Shown: one piece after another, positions 36,798-45,732 of the stretch
Position numbering within the stretch: the first letter of the stretch is position 1
Layout of the letters: the number at the start of each line of letters is the position of its first letter
DNA from: Thiocapsa imhoffii
GTDB lineage: Bacteria > Pseudomonadota > Gammaproteobacteria > Chromatiales > Chromatiaceae
Assembly: GCF_016583985.1 (NCBI RefSeq)
Contig: NZ_NRSD01000014.1
Location: 1-64,000 of the forward strand
Length of the DNA stretch: 64,000 nt
Reading direction: 5' to 3'
The notes under the pieces: generated by a model
What the model saw: only the letters and a program-made list of their open reading frames with translations
Databases searched by the model: none
Told to the model about the DNA's origin: nothing
Program-made: the position numbers and the translations under genes

Positions 36798-37739
36798 TCA
36801 TCTGGCGTCTGGCTCGCGCTGGGTCCGCTGCCGGGGTCCGTGCCGTCGCTCCAATTGCGTGACGAGGATGCCGCAGAGAATCAGACCCAGGGCGTAGAGA
36901 TGATTGGCTTTAGGCTCCTCGCCGAGGAAGACCATGCCCACTGCGACCGCCCAAAGCGGAATCAGGTAGTTTAACTGCGAGACGAATGCGGGTCCGGCGG
37001 ATTTCACCAGGTGGAAATACACAATGGTCGCCAGCGCCGTGGCAAAGACGCCGAGCGCCGCGACGGCTACCAGTGGAGCCGTCGCGGGTGGTGTCTCGAG
37101 TCGCAGATCACCGCTCCAGGCCAGGACGGGAACCATCATCAGGGAGGCCAGTGAGATGGTGGATGCGGCGCTGAAGAGTGCATCGCTTGCCGGTCGCAGC
37201 CGCGCGAGGATCGATGAAATGGCATAACAGATGGCTCCGGCGAGCACCGCCAGCATCGGCAAAAGTTGCCCGTCCTGGGCGGCCCAATCCGTGATCGCAT
37301 CGGGCCCCATCAGCACCAGGATGCCCAGAAAGCCCAGGATGAAGCCACCGACTCGATACCGGGTGATGTGTTCGTCGGGCACCAGGAAATGCGCGAGTCC
37401 CAAGGTCGCCAAGGGCATGATGGCCATGAGGATCCCGGCTAATCCGCTGTCGATGAGGGTTTGTCCCCAAGTGATCAGTGAGAAGGGCAGCACATTGCCG
37501 AACACGGCGATCAGCAGGTAAAAGGTCCAGAGCCGCCCGCTCGCCGCCGGGCGCGTCGCGATGAGCCAGGCGGCAGGGATGAGCAGGAGCGCGGCGATCA
37601 GCAGTCGTCCAGCGACGACCAGATCGGGCGGGAGTCCGTTGACCGCGATCTTGGTCATCAGAAAGGAAGTACCCCACATGAGGGTGAGGGCAAGCAGCAT
37701 CACCCAATCGCGCCAGGAATGGCGTTGTGACAGTCTCAT
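36798..37739 (-). CDS. DMT-superfamily (EamA) transporter
   Basis: A 313-residue inner-membrane protein with ten predicted helices in two EamA repeats (about residues 14-140 and 155-295). The first repeat carries LTLMWGTSFLMTKIAV and the second begins LAVLAGAICYAISSILA. The conserved LGEEP near the end of the second repeat is a common EamA feature. Members export or import amino acids, nucleobases or other metabolites; the substrate cannot be told here. The ATG at 37739 is preferred to the upstream start at 37778. It is divergent from the 2OG oxygenase gene and lies downstream of the HMA2-like gene on the same strand. Confidence 0.9.
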   Translation of the reverse strand: MRLSQRHSWRDWVMLLALTLMWGTSFLMTKIAVNGLPPDLVVAGRLLIAALLLIPAAWLIATRPAASGRLWTFYLLIAVFGNVLPFSLITWGQTLIDSGLAGILMAIMPLATLGLAHFLVPDEHITRYRVGGFILGFLGILVLMGPDAITDWAAQDGQLLPMLAVLAGAICYAISSILARLRPASDALFSAASTISLASLMMVPVLAWSGDLRLETPPATAPLVAVAALGVFATALATIVYFHLVKSAGPAFVSQLNYLIPLWAVAVGMVFLGEEPKANHLYALGLILCGILVTQLERRHGPRQRTQREPDAR

Positions 37740-38037
37740 CAATGATGTCCCTGATCCTGGTGTCCTGGTGTCGACCACCTAGTCGTGCGTCCTGGACGTG
37801 GTCCCGCGCTCGGTCGCATTCAGAGGCCCTGTTGTGGTTGGTCATCGATTGCACCGGAGGCATGCTGTTCTCACGCGGCGCCGGCGCTCTCGCCGCGGGA
37901 ACCGGCTCGTCGCCTCAGGGCGCTCGGATCGGCTGGTTCTGATGCGGTGAAGCTGGACCGAATCCGCCCCGGGTTTGACCGCGGCCATCTCCGCTCGTGA
38001 CAATGTTCACATCCCATCCCGCACAGGCCGAGAATCC

Positions 38038-38649
38038 ATGAGCCAGGATGCCGCACGCACACTCCGTCCCTTGTCCACGATCCGCGAGGTGAAGGCCGGG
38101 AGCTTCATTTTCGAGCGACCACTGGCGTTGCCACCGGGCTTTTGTGAGGCGGTCATCGAGCGCTTCGAAGCACGGCCTGAGGATCAATACGCCGGTCGCA
38201 TTGGTCAACTGCGCACCGAGGATCCGGGTGTGAAGCGCACGACCGACTTGGTGGTGAGCAACAAACCGGACTGGGCCGATGTCGATCAGATCTTCTTTGC
38301 GTCGCTCGCCGCGGCGATCAAGGAGTTTCGTGCGACCTATCCCTACTTCCAAGGGCCGTTCAAGGACGAAGGCTATCAGGTGCAGCGCTATCGCCCCGGT
38401 GAGTACTACCACTGGCACATCGACGGTGGGAGCCATGAACTCAGCCAACGACAGTTGGTCGTGCTCTGGTATCTCAACACGGTCCCTGGTCCCGGTGGGG
38501 AGACCGAGTTTCTCCATCAAGGGGTCTCTGTGCGACCCGAACAAGGAAAGCTGGTGCTCTTTCCGCCGTTTTGGACCCATGAACACCGGGCGGTGACGCT
38601 GCGTGCCGGGGTCAAGTACATCGCGACCACCTGGGTGGTCTTTGCCTGA
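38038..38649 (+). CDS. 2OG-Fe(II) oxygenase
   Basis: A 203-residue double-stranded beta-helix dioxygenase of the prolyl-4-hydroxylase-like kind. The iron site is HxD in YHWHIDGG, with the distal His in WTHEHRAV. The 2-oxoglutarate-binding basic residue is likely the Lys in GVKYIATTW. The segments YRPGEYY and GGETEFLHQGVSVRPEQGKLVLFPP match 2OG oxygenases acting on proteins or small molecules. Its substrate is unknown. The stop shares one base with the start of a receiver-like gene (TGATG), so the two are translationally coupled. The ATG at 38038 is chosen over the upstream in-frame ATG because the conserved domain begins soon after. Confidence 0.88.
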   Translation: MSQDAARTLRPLSTIREVKAGSFIFERPLALPPGFCEAVIERFEARPEDQYAGRIGQLRTEDPGVKRTTDLVVSNKPDWADVDQIFFASLAAAIKEFRATYPYFQGPFKDEGYQVQRYRPGEYYHWHIDGGSHELSQRQLVVLWYLNTVPGPGGETEFLHQGVSVRPEQGKLVLFPPFWTHEHRAVTLRAGVKYIATTWVVFA

Positions 38650-39032
38650 TGACCGAACCCGCGCCCACCCTCCTCGCGATCATCGAACTCGGCGGCTACC
38701 CGAACCTCACGGCGCTCTATCGCCGCCTCGGATTCGAGGTCACGGTCGTTGCCTCGCAGCGCAAGGCGCTGGCCGCGCTCAAGCGCCAGTTGCCGGACGT
38801 GATCGTCGCCGAATTCAATTTTCAGTCCGATTTTCGTGATCGCACCAGCAATCTCGAGACCTTGATGGCACGCTTGCAGCGCCATCCCGAGGTGAAGGTC
38901 ATTTGCTTCTATCAGAGCGAATATCAGCACAAGTTCCAGGCGCTCACCGAGCGTTTCCCCGTCTTCGCGGCCATCCCCTTTCCGATTGATCCGGAACGGG
39001 TCGAGGCGGCACTGCGACGCGCTATCGCCTGA
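38649..39032 (+). CDS. Small receiver-like protein coupled to the 2OG oxygenase
   Basis: A 127-residue soluble protein. Alternating strand/helix pattern (LLAIIEL, YRRLGFEVTVVAS, ALKRQLPDVIVAEFNF, HPEVKVICFYQSE, FAAIPFPIDPERVEAALRRA) resembles a response-regulator receiver or another flavodoxin-like fold. The position equivalent to the phosphoacceptor Asp reads VIVAEFNF, so an acceptor Asp is not evident and it may be a pseudo-receiver. It starts on the base shared with the oxygenase stop. It probably works with the oxygenase, but the function is unknown. Confidence 0.65.
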   Translation: MTEPAPTLLAIIELGGYPNLTALYRRLGFEVTVVASQRKALAALKRQLPDVIVAEFNFQSDFRDRTSNLETLMARLQRHPEVKVICFYQSEYQHKFQALTERFPVFAAIPFPIDPERVEAALRRAIA

Positions 39033-39044
39033 GCACGTTTCCTG

Positions 39045-39914
39045 TCAGCCCTCGCGCAGGAGTTCGGTACAGGCCGCGGGCATGGATGGTTGGGGGCGTG
39101 GTGCCGCGCCACCGCGTTTCGATGGGTTCAAGGCCTCCTCGCTGAACCACCAAGCGAGTTCCGCGCCGCATCCGGAGCCAGCCGGCAGCGGCTCCTGGGC
39201 GACGCAGTCCGGGCTGTCGGTCGGGCAATGCAAGCGGACATGGAAGTGGGCATCGTGTCCCCACCAGGGGCGGATTTTGCGCAGCCACGCGGCATCGTCA
39301 GCACCCTTGGTCTGACATAGAGCCTGCTTGATGGCCGCGTGCACAAAGATTCGATCGACATCCGGATGACGTGCCGCGCTCTCGATCAGCTCTCGCTGAG
39401 CAGGCCCCCATGCGGTGTTGACGGCTCGCCCGCCCGGTTGAACCATGCTGGGCGGGTCGGTGCGGTGATCCATGAGGCGGCGTGCCTCCTCTGGTGAGTC
39501 GACCAGGGTGAACCAGATGTCGACGTCCAGACCGTTTTGATGACTGCGATGCGACGAGGACATGAGTCCCCCGCGTGGTTGGGCCAGGTCACCAATCATG
39601 ATCAGACGTTCGCCCTGCAGGCGCTGGATGCGTCCGAGTGCCGCGACGAACTCGATCAGGTCGGGGTGGCCATAATAGCGGTTGCGATAGCGGCGGATGC
39701 TGACATAGCCGGGTCCGGTTTCGGGGAGTTCCGCGGCACCACCGAGACAGCCGTTGGAGACGCCGCCGATCACCCGCGGGGCGCCCGAACTCGGCGTGGC
39801 GATGTTCCCCCAGGGGGTCGCCAGAACCGTTCCAGTCGGGATCAGGAGTGCGATCACGGCGAACAAGAGGCTGCGGTGGCGACTGCGGCAGTGGGATGGA
39901 CTCATTTTTGGCAT
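39045..39914 (-). CDS. mepA: Penicillin-insensitive murein endopeptidase
   Basis: A 289-residue periplasmic metallo-endopeptidase (M74) cleaving D-Ala-meso-diaminopimelate crosslinks in peptidoglycan. The signal peptide covers about residues 1-32 (ending VLA). Zinc ligands fit H125 and D132 in SHQNGLDVDIW, and the HxH segment HDAHFHVRL near residue 230. Paired cysteines in CLGG and LHCPTDSPDC match the disulfides of E. coli MepA. The ATG at 39914 gives a proper signal peptide; the in-frame extension to 40037 is Arg-rich and is not needed. The gene is transcribed in the same direction as the RND genes, 210 bp downstream of them. Confidence 0.95.
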   Translation of the reverse strand: MPKMSPSHCRSRHRSLLFAVIALLIPTGTVLATPWGNIATPSSGAPRVIGGVSNGCLGGAAELPETGPGYVSIRRYRNRYYGHPDLIEFVAALGRIQRLQGERLIMIGDLAQPRGGLMSSSHRSHQNGLDVDIWFTLVDSPEEARRLMDHRTDPPSMVQPGGRAVNTAWGPAQRELIESAARHPDVDRIFVHAAIKQALCQTKGADDAAWLRKIRPWWGHDAHFHVRLHCPTDSPDCVAQEPLPAGSGCGAELAWWFSEEALNPSKRGGAAPRPQPSMPAACTELLREG

Positions 39915-40124
39915 CGGGTTCCAACTCCTGACAGGCAAAACGGGAGACGCCCTCGGTACGCAACGCAACGGCCGCGCCCGACTCCCGCTATTCTCGCGAT
40001 TCAGTGAGCCACCCTGCAAATCGATTGGCCGAAACAACCCGCGCTGCGCTCATGGGCGTGCCCTCTCGCGCAGGCGCCGCCGGGGACCTGGTTGGCGGAC
40101 AGGCGAGAGGCCAGGATGTGCTCG

Positions 40125-43100
40125 TCAGGACTCGCCCATCTCCTGCAGGAGACGGCGTTTGACATCGCCGGGCGAGCCGGTGCGGCGCGCGAGGAGGTCG
40201 TAGGCTACCGGAACGACGAAGAGGGTGAAGAGGGTCGCGGCCAGTACCCCGGCGAGGATGACCGTGCCGATCACCACCCGGGTCTCGGCTCCGGCGCCGC
40301 TGGAGAGGATCAGCGGGAGTGATCCCGCGGCGGTCGTGATGCCGGTCATGACGATGGGGCGCAACCGCACGTCCGCCGCCTCGAGCAGGGCGTCGCGGAA
40401 GGCTTTGCCCTGATCACGGAGCTGATTGGCGAATTCGACGATCAGGATTCCGTTCTTCGCCGCAAGTCCGACCAGCATGATGAGGCCGATCTGGCTGTAG
40501 ATGTTCAGTGTCTGTCCAGTGAGCCAAAGAGCCAGCAACGCGCCGGCCATGGCCAGCGGAACCGTGAGCATGATGACGAGGGGGTGCACCCAGCTTTCGA
40601 ACTGGGCGGCGAGGACCAGAAAGACAACGACGAGCCCGAGCACGAAGACGAACAGGATGTCCTGACTGCTCGAACGGAAATCACGACTCTGTCCCTTATA
40701 ATCGATTTGGGCCTGCTCCGGGAGATGCTCGGCGACCTTGGCCTCGAGGTAGCGCAATGCGTCACCGAGCGCGAGACCAGAGGCGAGGTTGGCCTCGATG
40801 GTGATGGCGCGCAAGCGGTTAAATCGATTAAGACTCTGTGAGTCGGCGGATTCCGTGACCGTCACCAGGTTGGAGAGTGGGATGAGCTGCCCACTGCGCT
40901 CGGAGCGAACATAGATATTCTCGAGACTGCCGGGTGTGCGTTGTTCGCTGCGCTCGCCCTCGAGGATGACGTCGTATTCCTCACCCATATCGAGATAGGT
41001 GGTGACCTTGCGCGAGCCGAGCATGGTTTCGAGCGTGCGCCCGATCTGGCCGACCGTGATGCCGAGGTCAGCCGCGCGGTCATAATCGATGTCGATCTTC
41101 AATTGCGGCTTGGTTTCCTTGTAGTCCCAGTCGATGCCGATGAGGCCGGGGTTGTCCTCTTCGATGGCGGCGAGCAGGGTGTCGCGCCATTGCGCGAGTT
41201 CCTCGTAGGTGCCACCGCCGATGACGAACTGGACGGGCTTTTGAATGCGCGCGCCAAACCCTTGGCGCATAACGGGGAAGGCGGTGACACCAGGCAGATC
41301 GGCGAGCTTGGCACGCACCTCGTCCATGATGACCCAGCCCGAGCGGCGCTGATCGAAGTCGTTGAGGACCATGACCACGATGCCGGTATTGAACAGTGCG
41401 GTGGTGGTGAAGGTCCGTGGCGCGCGCACTAGGAGGCGAATCGCCTCGCCGGACTCCGTGTAGGGCATGAGACGTTCTTCGATCTCGTCCATGTACTCGG
41501 TCATGTATTGATAAGACGCCCCCTCGGGGCCGTTCACGATGACGAAAAAGGCCCCCCGGTCCTCCTTCGGTGCGTATTCCTGAGGGATTTGCTGGAATAG
41601 CCAGAGTGCGGTTCCGAGGGTCGCGACGAAGGCCAGGATGACGATCCAGGGCTGGCGTAACAGCAGCCGCAGGAGCGTGCCATAGCCGCGCCGAATCCAT
41701 TGAAAGGTCCAGTCGACGCCGTGGGTCAGCGAGGCACGGCGATGCGCCTGCGGGAGGATCTGTGACGCCAGCATCGGGGAGAGCGACAGGGCAACGAAGG
41801 AAGAAAAGGCCACCGCGGCAGCCATGGTCAGGGCGAACTCGGAGAAGAGTCGCCCGACGTCACCTTGCAGGAAGGCAATGGGGACGAACACGGAGATCAG
41901 CACAACGGTGGTGGCGACCACGGCGAAGCCGACCTGCCGGGTGCCGCGATAGGCCGCGACGAGACGCGATTCGCCGTACTCTTCCATGCGCCGATGGATG
42001 TTCTCAAGAACCACGATAGCGTCATCGACGACCAATCCAATGGCCAGGACGAGCGCCAGCAAGGTCAGGATATTAATGGAGAATCCCAGTGCCAGCAGCA
42101 CCGAGAAGGTCGCAACCAGTGAGACCGGGACCGTAACCGCGGGCACCAGCATGGCGCGCACACTGCCGAGGAAGAGAAAAATGACGAGGATGACGAGGCT
42201 GATGGCGATGAACAGCGTCTTGTAGACTTCCTTGACCGCGTCCTTGATGAAGACCGACGAATCAAAGCTCTGCTTAATCTCCATGCCTTCGGGCAGCGTG
42301 GCGTTGATGCGTTCCGCCTCGGCCTTGGCGGCCTCGGCGACCGCGACGGTATTCGCGGTCGACTGCTTGACGACCCCGATGCCGACCATGGGTACGCCAT
42401 TGCCACGGAAGAAGGTGCGGTTTTCCTCGGTGCCACGCTCGACCCGCGCGACATCGCCGAGGCGGACCAGATGACCGTCGCTGCCGCGCGCGAGCACCAG
42501 TCGCGCAAAGTCGTCGGCGTCGTTGAAGGTGCGATTGGTGCGCACGCTGAACTGCCGGTCGATCGACTCGATACTCCCAGCGGGTAATTCGAGATTTTCG
42601 GCTCGCAGGGCGGCCTCGACATCGGCAACGGTCAAGCCTCGGGCCGCCAATTCAGTGCGGTCGAGCCAGACCCGCATGGCATAGACCTGACTGCCGCCGA
42701 CACGGATGCGCGCGACACCGTCGAGGACTGAGAAGCGATCGACGAGATAGCGGCGCGCGTAGTCGGTCAGCTCCGGGACGCTCATGGTGTCACTGACCAG
42801 ATTCAACCACATGATGACGTCTTCGTTGCTGTCGACCTTCTGGATGTTGGGCGGATCGGTCTCCGGCGGGAGCTGATCGAGCACGGCGGACACTCGGTCA
42901 CGGATGTCATTGGCCGCCCCATCAATGTCGCGATCGATGTTGAACTCGATGGTGATGGCGGAACGGCCGTCCTCGCTGATCGACTCGATGGTGCGAATGC
43001 CTTCGACGCCAGCGATCCGATCCTCGATGACCTGGGTGATACGGGTCTCCACGACATTGGCCGCCGCACCCGGGTAGACGGTCTCGATGGAGACCACGGG

Positions 43101-43226
43101 CGGGTCGATGTCCGGATATTCGCGCAGAGGCAACCGGTCGAAGGACACCAGTCCGAAGGCGACGAGCAGGAGCGAGAGGACGGCGGCGAGAATGGGGCGC
43201 GTGACGGAGACGTCAGAGAGGATCAT
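40125..43226 (-). CDS. RND efflux permease, HAE-1 type
   Basis: A 1033-residue inner-membrane pump of the resistance-nodulation-division superfamily, AcrB/MexB-like. It has 12 predicted helices and two large periplasmic loops; the proton-relay Asp pair is in GLVVDDAIVVLENI. The N-terminus MILSDVSVTRPILAAVL is typical. It probably exports hydrophobic compounds, dyes or antibiotics with the adaptor gene that overlaps it by 4 bp. No outer-membrane channel gene is adjacent, so a TolC-type partner must come from elsewhere. No local TetR-type regulator gene is present. A perfect palindrome lies upstream of the operon. Confidence 0.95.
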   Translation of the reverse strand: MILSDVSVTRPILAAVLSLLLVAFGLVSFDRLPLREYPDIDPPVVSIETVYPGAAANVVETRITQVIEDRIAGVEGIRTIESISEDGRSAITIEFNIDRDIDGAANDIRDRVSAVLDQLPPETDPPNIQKVDSNEDVIMWLNLVSDTMSVPELTDYARRYLVDRFSVLDGVARIRVGGSQVYAMRVWLDRTELAARGLTVADVEAALRAENLELPAGSIESIDRQFSVRTNRTFNDADDFARLVLARGSDGHLVRLGDVARVERGTEENRTFFRGNGVPMVGIGVVKQSTANTVAVAEAAKAEAERINATLPEGMEIKQSFDSSVFIKDAVKEVYKTLFIAISLVILVIFLFLGSVRAMLVPAVTVPVSLVATFSVLLALGFSINILTLLALVLAIGLVVDDAIVVLENIHRRMEEYGESRLVAAYRGTRQVGFAVVATTVVLISVFVPIAFLQGDVGRLFSEFALTMAAAVAFSSFVALSLSPMLASQILPQAHRRASLTHGVDWTFQWIRRGYGTLLRLLLRQPWIVILAFVATLGTALWLFQQIPQEYAPKEDRGAFFVIVNGPEGASYQYMTEYMDEIEERLMPYTESGEAIRLLVRAPRTFTTTALFNTGIVVMVLNDFDQRRSGWVIMDEVRAKLADLPGVTAFPVMRQGFGARIQKPVQFVIGGGTYEELAQWRDTLLAAIEEDNPGLIGIDWDYKETKPQLKIDIDYDRAADLGITVGQIGRTLETMLGSRKVTTYLDMGEEYDVILEGERSEQRTPGSLENIYVRSERSGQLIPLSNLVTVTESADSQSLNRFNRLRAITIEANLASGLALGDALRYLEAKVAEHLPEQAQIDYKGQSRDFRSSSQDILFVFVLGLVVVFLVLAAQFESWVHPLVIMLTVPLAMAGALLALWLTGQTLNIYSQIGLIMLVGLAAKNGILIVEFANQLRDQGKAFRDALLEAADVRLRPIVMTGITTAAGSLPLILSSGAGAETRVVIGTVILAGVLAATLFTLFVVPVAYDLLARRTGSPGDVKRRLLQEMGES

Positions 43227-44329
43227 TGCGCACGTCCCGAAGCGTCCGGGGCGGCTTCCGTGTGGGTGGCGATGCGCGGGTGATCGTGAACGGAGAGGAT
43301 CTCGAGCGGCTGGCCGGATCGCACCTTGGTATTGCCGTGCACGACGACGCGATCACCTGCCGCCAATCCTTCCCGAACCTCAACGTAACCGGGTACGCGC
43401 GTGCCGATTTGGATCTGTCGGCGCTCGCTCGTGAGACCGTCCTCCTGCTCAACCACCAACTCCACGAAGTGTTGTTGGCCCTGGTGTAAGACGGAGGCCT
43501 CTGGGATCACCAGTCCATCGCGCGGATCGACGAGCAGTTCAACACGCATGAGTAGGCCCGGTTTGAGTAGGCGCTCTGGATTGGGAATCACGGCCCGGAC
43601 CTGAATCGACCGCGTCACTGGGTCCACTCGACTGTCGATGCCGCGTACCACCCCGTCGAAGATCTGATCGCCATGGGCGCGGGAACGGCCCTCGATGCGC
43701 AGCCCTGGTGAGAGTTGACTCATAAAGACGCTTGGCACTGTGAAGTCGAGCTTCATGAAGCGGTCGTCGTCCAGTGTCGTGATGGTGTCTCCCGGTTCCA
43801 CGAGTGCCCCTCGACTGACGTTGCGCAGACCCACGACACCATCGAAGGGGGCCCGGATGAGGCGGTCGGAGAGCCGCGACTCAATGGCCACGAGCACCGC
43901 GCGTGCCGTGTCCAGATCACGTCGACGTTCGTCGAGGAGCGACTCGGACGCCGCGCCCTGTCCGACGAGGGCCTTGACGCGTTGGTACTGACGTTCCGCC
44001 TCGTTGACCCGGACCTGTGCCTCATCGAGCTGTGCATGCTGCTCGACACTGGTCAGCTCCACCAGAATGTCGCCTTCACTCACGCGTTGTCCATCGTCGA
44101 AATGGATGACCGAGATGGTTTCGGTCACGTTCGATGTCACATTGACCGATTCATTGGCATTGAGCGTGCCGAGTGCCTCCACGCGCTCCGCTAGGGGTAG
44201 CGAGACGGCCTCGGCAACCGTGACGGCGACGGCGAACGCGGTGTTCGATACAAGGGAGAACGCGATGCACAGGATCGCGATCGTCAGTGGCAGCAAGGCG
44301 GTCGCGCGCGGGCAGGCCAATTGGGTCAT
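43223..44329 (-). CDS. RND efflux periplasmic adaptor subunit
   Basis: A 368-residue membrane-fusion protein that bridges the RND pump to an outer-membrane channel. The N-terminal signal ends near TAFA. The coiled-coil hairpin (about residues 90-150, EAQVRVNEAERQYQRVKALVGQGAASES) splits a lipoyl domain, with APFDGVVGLRNVSRG as its second half. Beta-barrel and membrane-proximal domains follow. The ATG at 44329 is preferred to GTG 44341, which would add four residues. It overlaps the permease gene by ATGA. The N-terminus lacks a lipobox Cys, so it is probably not lipid-anchored. Confidence 0.93.
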   Translation of the reverse strand: MTQLACPRATALLPLTIAILCIAFSLVSNTAFAVAVTVAEAVSLPLAERVEALGTLNANESVNVTSNVTETISVIHFDDGQRVSEGDILVELTSVEQHAQLDEAQVRVNEAERQYQRVKALVGQGAASESLLDERRRDLDTARAVLVAIESRLSDRLIRAPFDGVVGLRNVSRGALVEPGDTITTLDDDRFMKLDFTVPSVFMSQLSPGLRIEGRSRAHGDQIFDGVVRGIDSRVDPVTRSIQVRAVIPNPERLLKPGLLMRVELLVDPRDGLVIPEASVLHQGQQHFVELVVEQEDGLTSERRQIQIGTRVPGYVEVREGLAAGDRVVVHGNTKVRSGQPLEILSVHDHPRIATHTEAAPDASGRAQ

Positions 44330-44341
44330 ACGCAGTCTCAC

Positions 44342-44717
44342 GGAAAATGGCGGGAGCGAAGTCGACTGAATGCCGTATCAGGAATCTGAAAAGGGTCAGT
44401 TCTGGCAATTCGCGGGACCTAAAGTTCCTTCAGTGGCCCTTTCGGTCAAGGGTGGCGTTCGGATCACTGGGAATCACTTGGATGGGTGGGGTCATCAAGT
44501 GACGTCACCCGCTGCAGCGGGTCACATCGCCATCTCTGGCGGTGATGATTGAGGACGTCAACAGCGCCGTGTCGCTATAAGGGGCTTCAAGTTCCGAACC
44601 CGCTTCACAGTCAAGGAATCGGCTGGAGGCTTGATGGGTGACGCTGGGCGCGGGGGGCGGCACACCGACGGATTCAGTTGGATTCGATCCAGTCGGCTGC
44701 CGCTTGCATGGTTGTGG
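44342..44717. other. Intergenic region upstream of the RND operon
   Basis: This 376-bp stretch lies between sufE and the efflux adaptor and presumably contains the RND promoter. It holds two adjoining palindromes (44499-44522) and, just after, an imperfect stem from 44526 to about 44544. No coding frame is convincing. Confidence 0.4.
44499..44522. promoter_or_regulatory. Overlapping perfect palindromes upstream of the RND efflux operon
   Basis: GTGACGTCAC (44499-44508) shares its last two bases with the 16-bp palindrome ACCCGCTGCAGCGGGT (44507-44522). Both are exact. They lie about 170 bases before the adaptor start and may be a dimeric repressor operator. They could equally be a transcript-end structure for sufE, since that gene reads toward them. 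Confidence 0.35.
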
Positions 44718-45137
44718 TCAGAGTCCGGTTTGCGCTTGCGATTTCATTTTGTTCACGATCGCATAGACGCCGACATGCCGATTTGGACTGAGATGTTCCT
44801 CGAGTCGCAATTCCTGAAAGAGACCCTCGACATCGAGCGCAGCGATCTCGGCAGGTGTCTTGTGACTGAACAATCCGACTAGCAGGGCAACCACGCCTTT
44901 GATGATGGCGGTGTCACAATCTCCGCTGAAGGTGACATGACCGGATCGTTCGGAGTCGGGATGAACCGCGGTATGGACGAGGCTCATACACTCGATCACG
45001 CGATTGGCGTCGGTCTTGTCGACCGCGGCCATCGGTGCGAGGTGCTCTCCGATCTCGACTAGGTATTGATAGCGCTGATCCCAATCGCCAAGCAATTCGA
45101 AGTTATCGAGAATTTCGGTCATTTCCGCCGTCAACAT
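44718..45137 (-). CDS. sufE: SufE-family cysteine desulfurase sulfur acceptor
   Basis: A 139-residue SufE-type protein that takes persulfide from a cysteine desulfurase for Fe-S assembly. The catalytic Cys occurs in RVIECMSLVHTAV, and the following FSGDCDTAIIKGVVALL strand-helix is the family hallmark. The last third aligns with SufE (LRLEEHLSPNRHVGVYAI). Start ATG 45137 gives MLTAEMTEILDNFELLGDW; the longer frame to 45179 overlaps iscA. It lies 17 bp after iscA on the same strand, forming an apparent two-gene Fe-S unit without sufBCDS in view. Confidence 0.9.
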   Translation of the reverse strand: MLTAEMTEILDNFELLGDWDQRYQYLVEIGEHLAPMAAVDKTDANRVIECMSLVHTAVHPDSERSGHVTFSGDCDTAIIKGVVALLVGLFSHKTPAEIAALDVEGLFQELRLEEHLSPNRHVGVYAIVNKMKSQAQTGL

Positions 45138-45154
45138 GGTGTCAGTGCGCCCCG

Positions 45155-45481
45155 CTAGACCTGAAAGGATTCCCCACAACCACAGGTGTCCTTGACCTTG
45201 GGGTTACGAAACTCAAAACCCTGATTCAAGAGACTCGTTCGAACGAAATCGATCTCCATTCCGTCGACCCGCTCGAGACTGGCCTCGTCAACCACGACCT
45301 TCACGCCGTGGCTTTCGAAGACTTGGTCGCTCGGTCCCAGTTGATCGGCATAATCGACATCGTAGGCGTAGCCGGTACAGCCGCTTTTACGTGTGCCGAT
45401 CCGCAGGCCCAGCCCACTGCCTCGTTTCGCGAGCATCCCGGAAACATGTTGTGCCGCCGCTTCGGTCAATGTTACTGCCAT
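45155..45481 (-). CDS. iscA: A-type iron-sulfur carrier protein IscA-like
   Basis: A 108-residue A-type carrier with the three conserved cysteines: one in KSGCTGYAY and two in the C-terminal CGCGESF. The middle segment HGVKVVVDEASLERVDGMEIDFV is close to E. coli IscA in pattern. It delivers Fe-S clusters or iron to target proteins. SufA or another A-type paralogue is possible because neighbours do not define an isc operon; the residue pattern favours IscA. sufE follows on the same strand. Confidence 0.88.
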   Translation of the reverse strand: MAVTLTEAAAQHVSGMLAKRGSGLGLRIGTRKSGCTGYAYDVDYADQLGPSDQVFESHGVKVVVDEASLERVDGMEIDFVRTSLLNQGFEFRNPKVKDTCGCGESFQV

Positions 45482-45732
45482 GGGGTCTGTTACCTCGTCA
45501 CGATCATCGATGCGGCCATGATCTCATGTCCGCGGGAAAGGGGCATCGTTCAGGTGGCGAATGAACGCAGTCGAGTCTGCCATCGGCTCCGTGCCGTGGC
45601 GACCTCCCCGCATCGGGGGTGGCCGCTCCGCTCGTTTGCGCAACCCAACAACTGGCCTCATTCTGATGGAACAATTAAGTATACGACCGCGTTTTTCAAG
45701 CAGACCGACGAACCCAACCGCCATGCGGCGGG

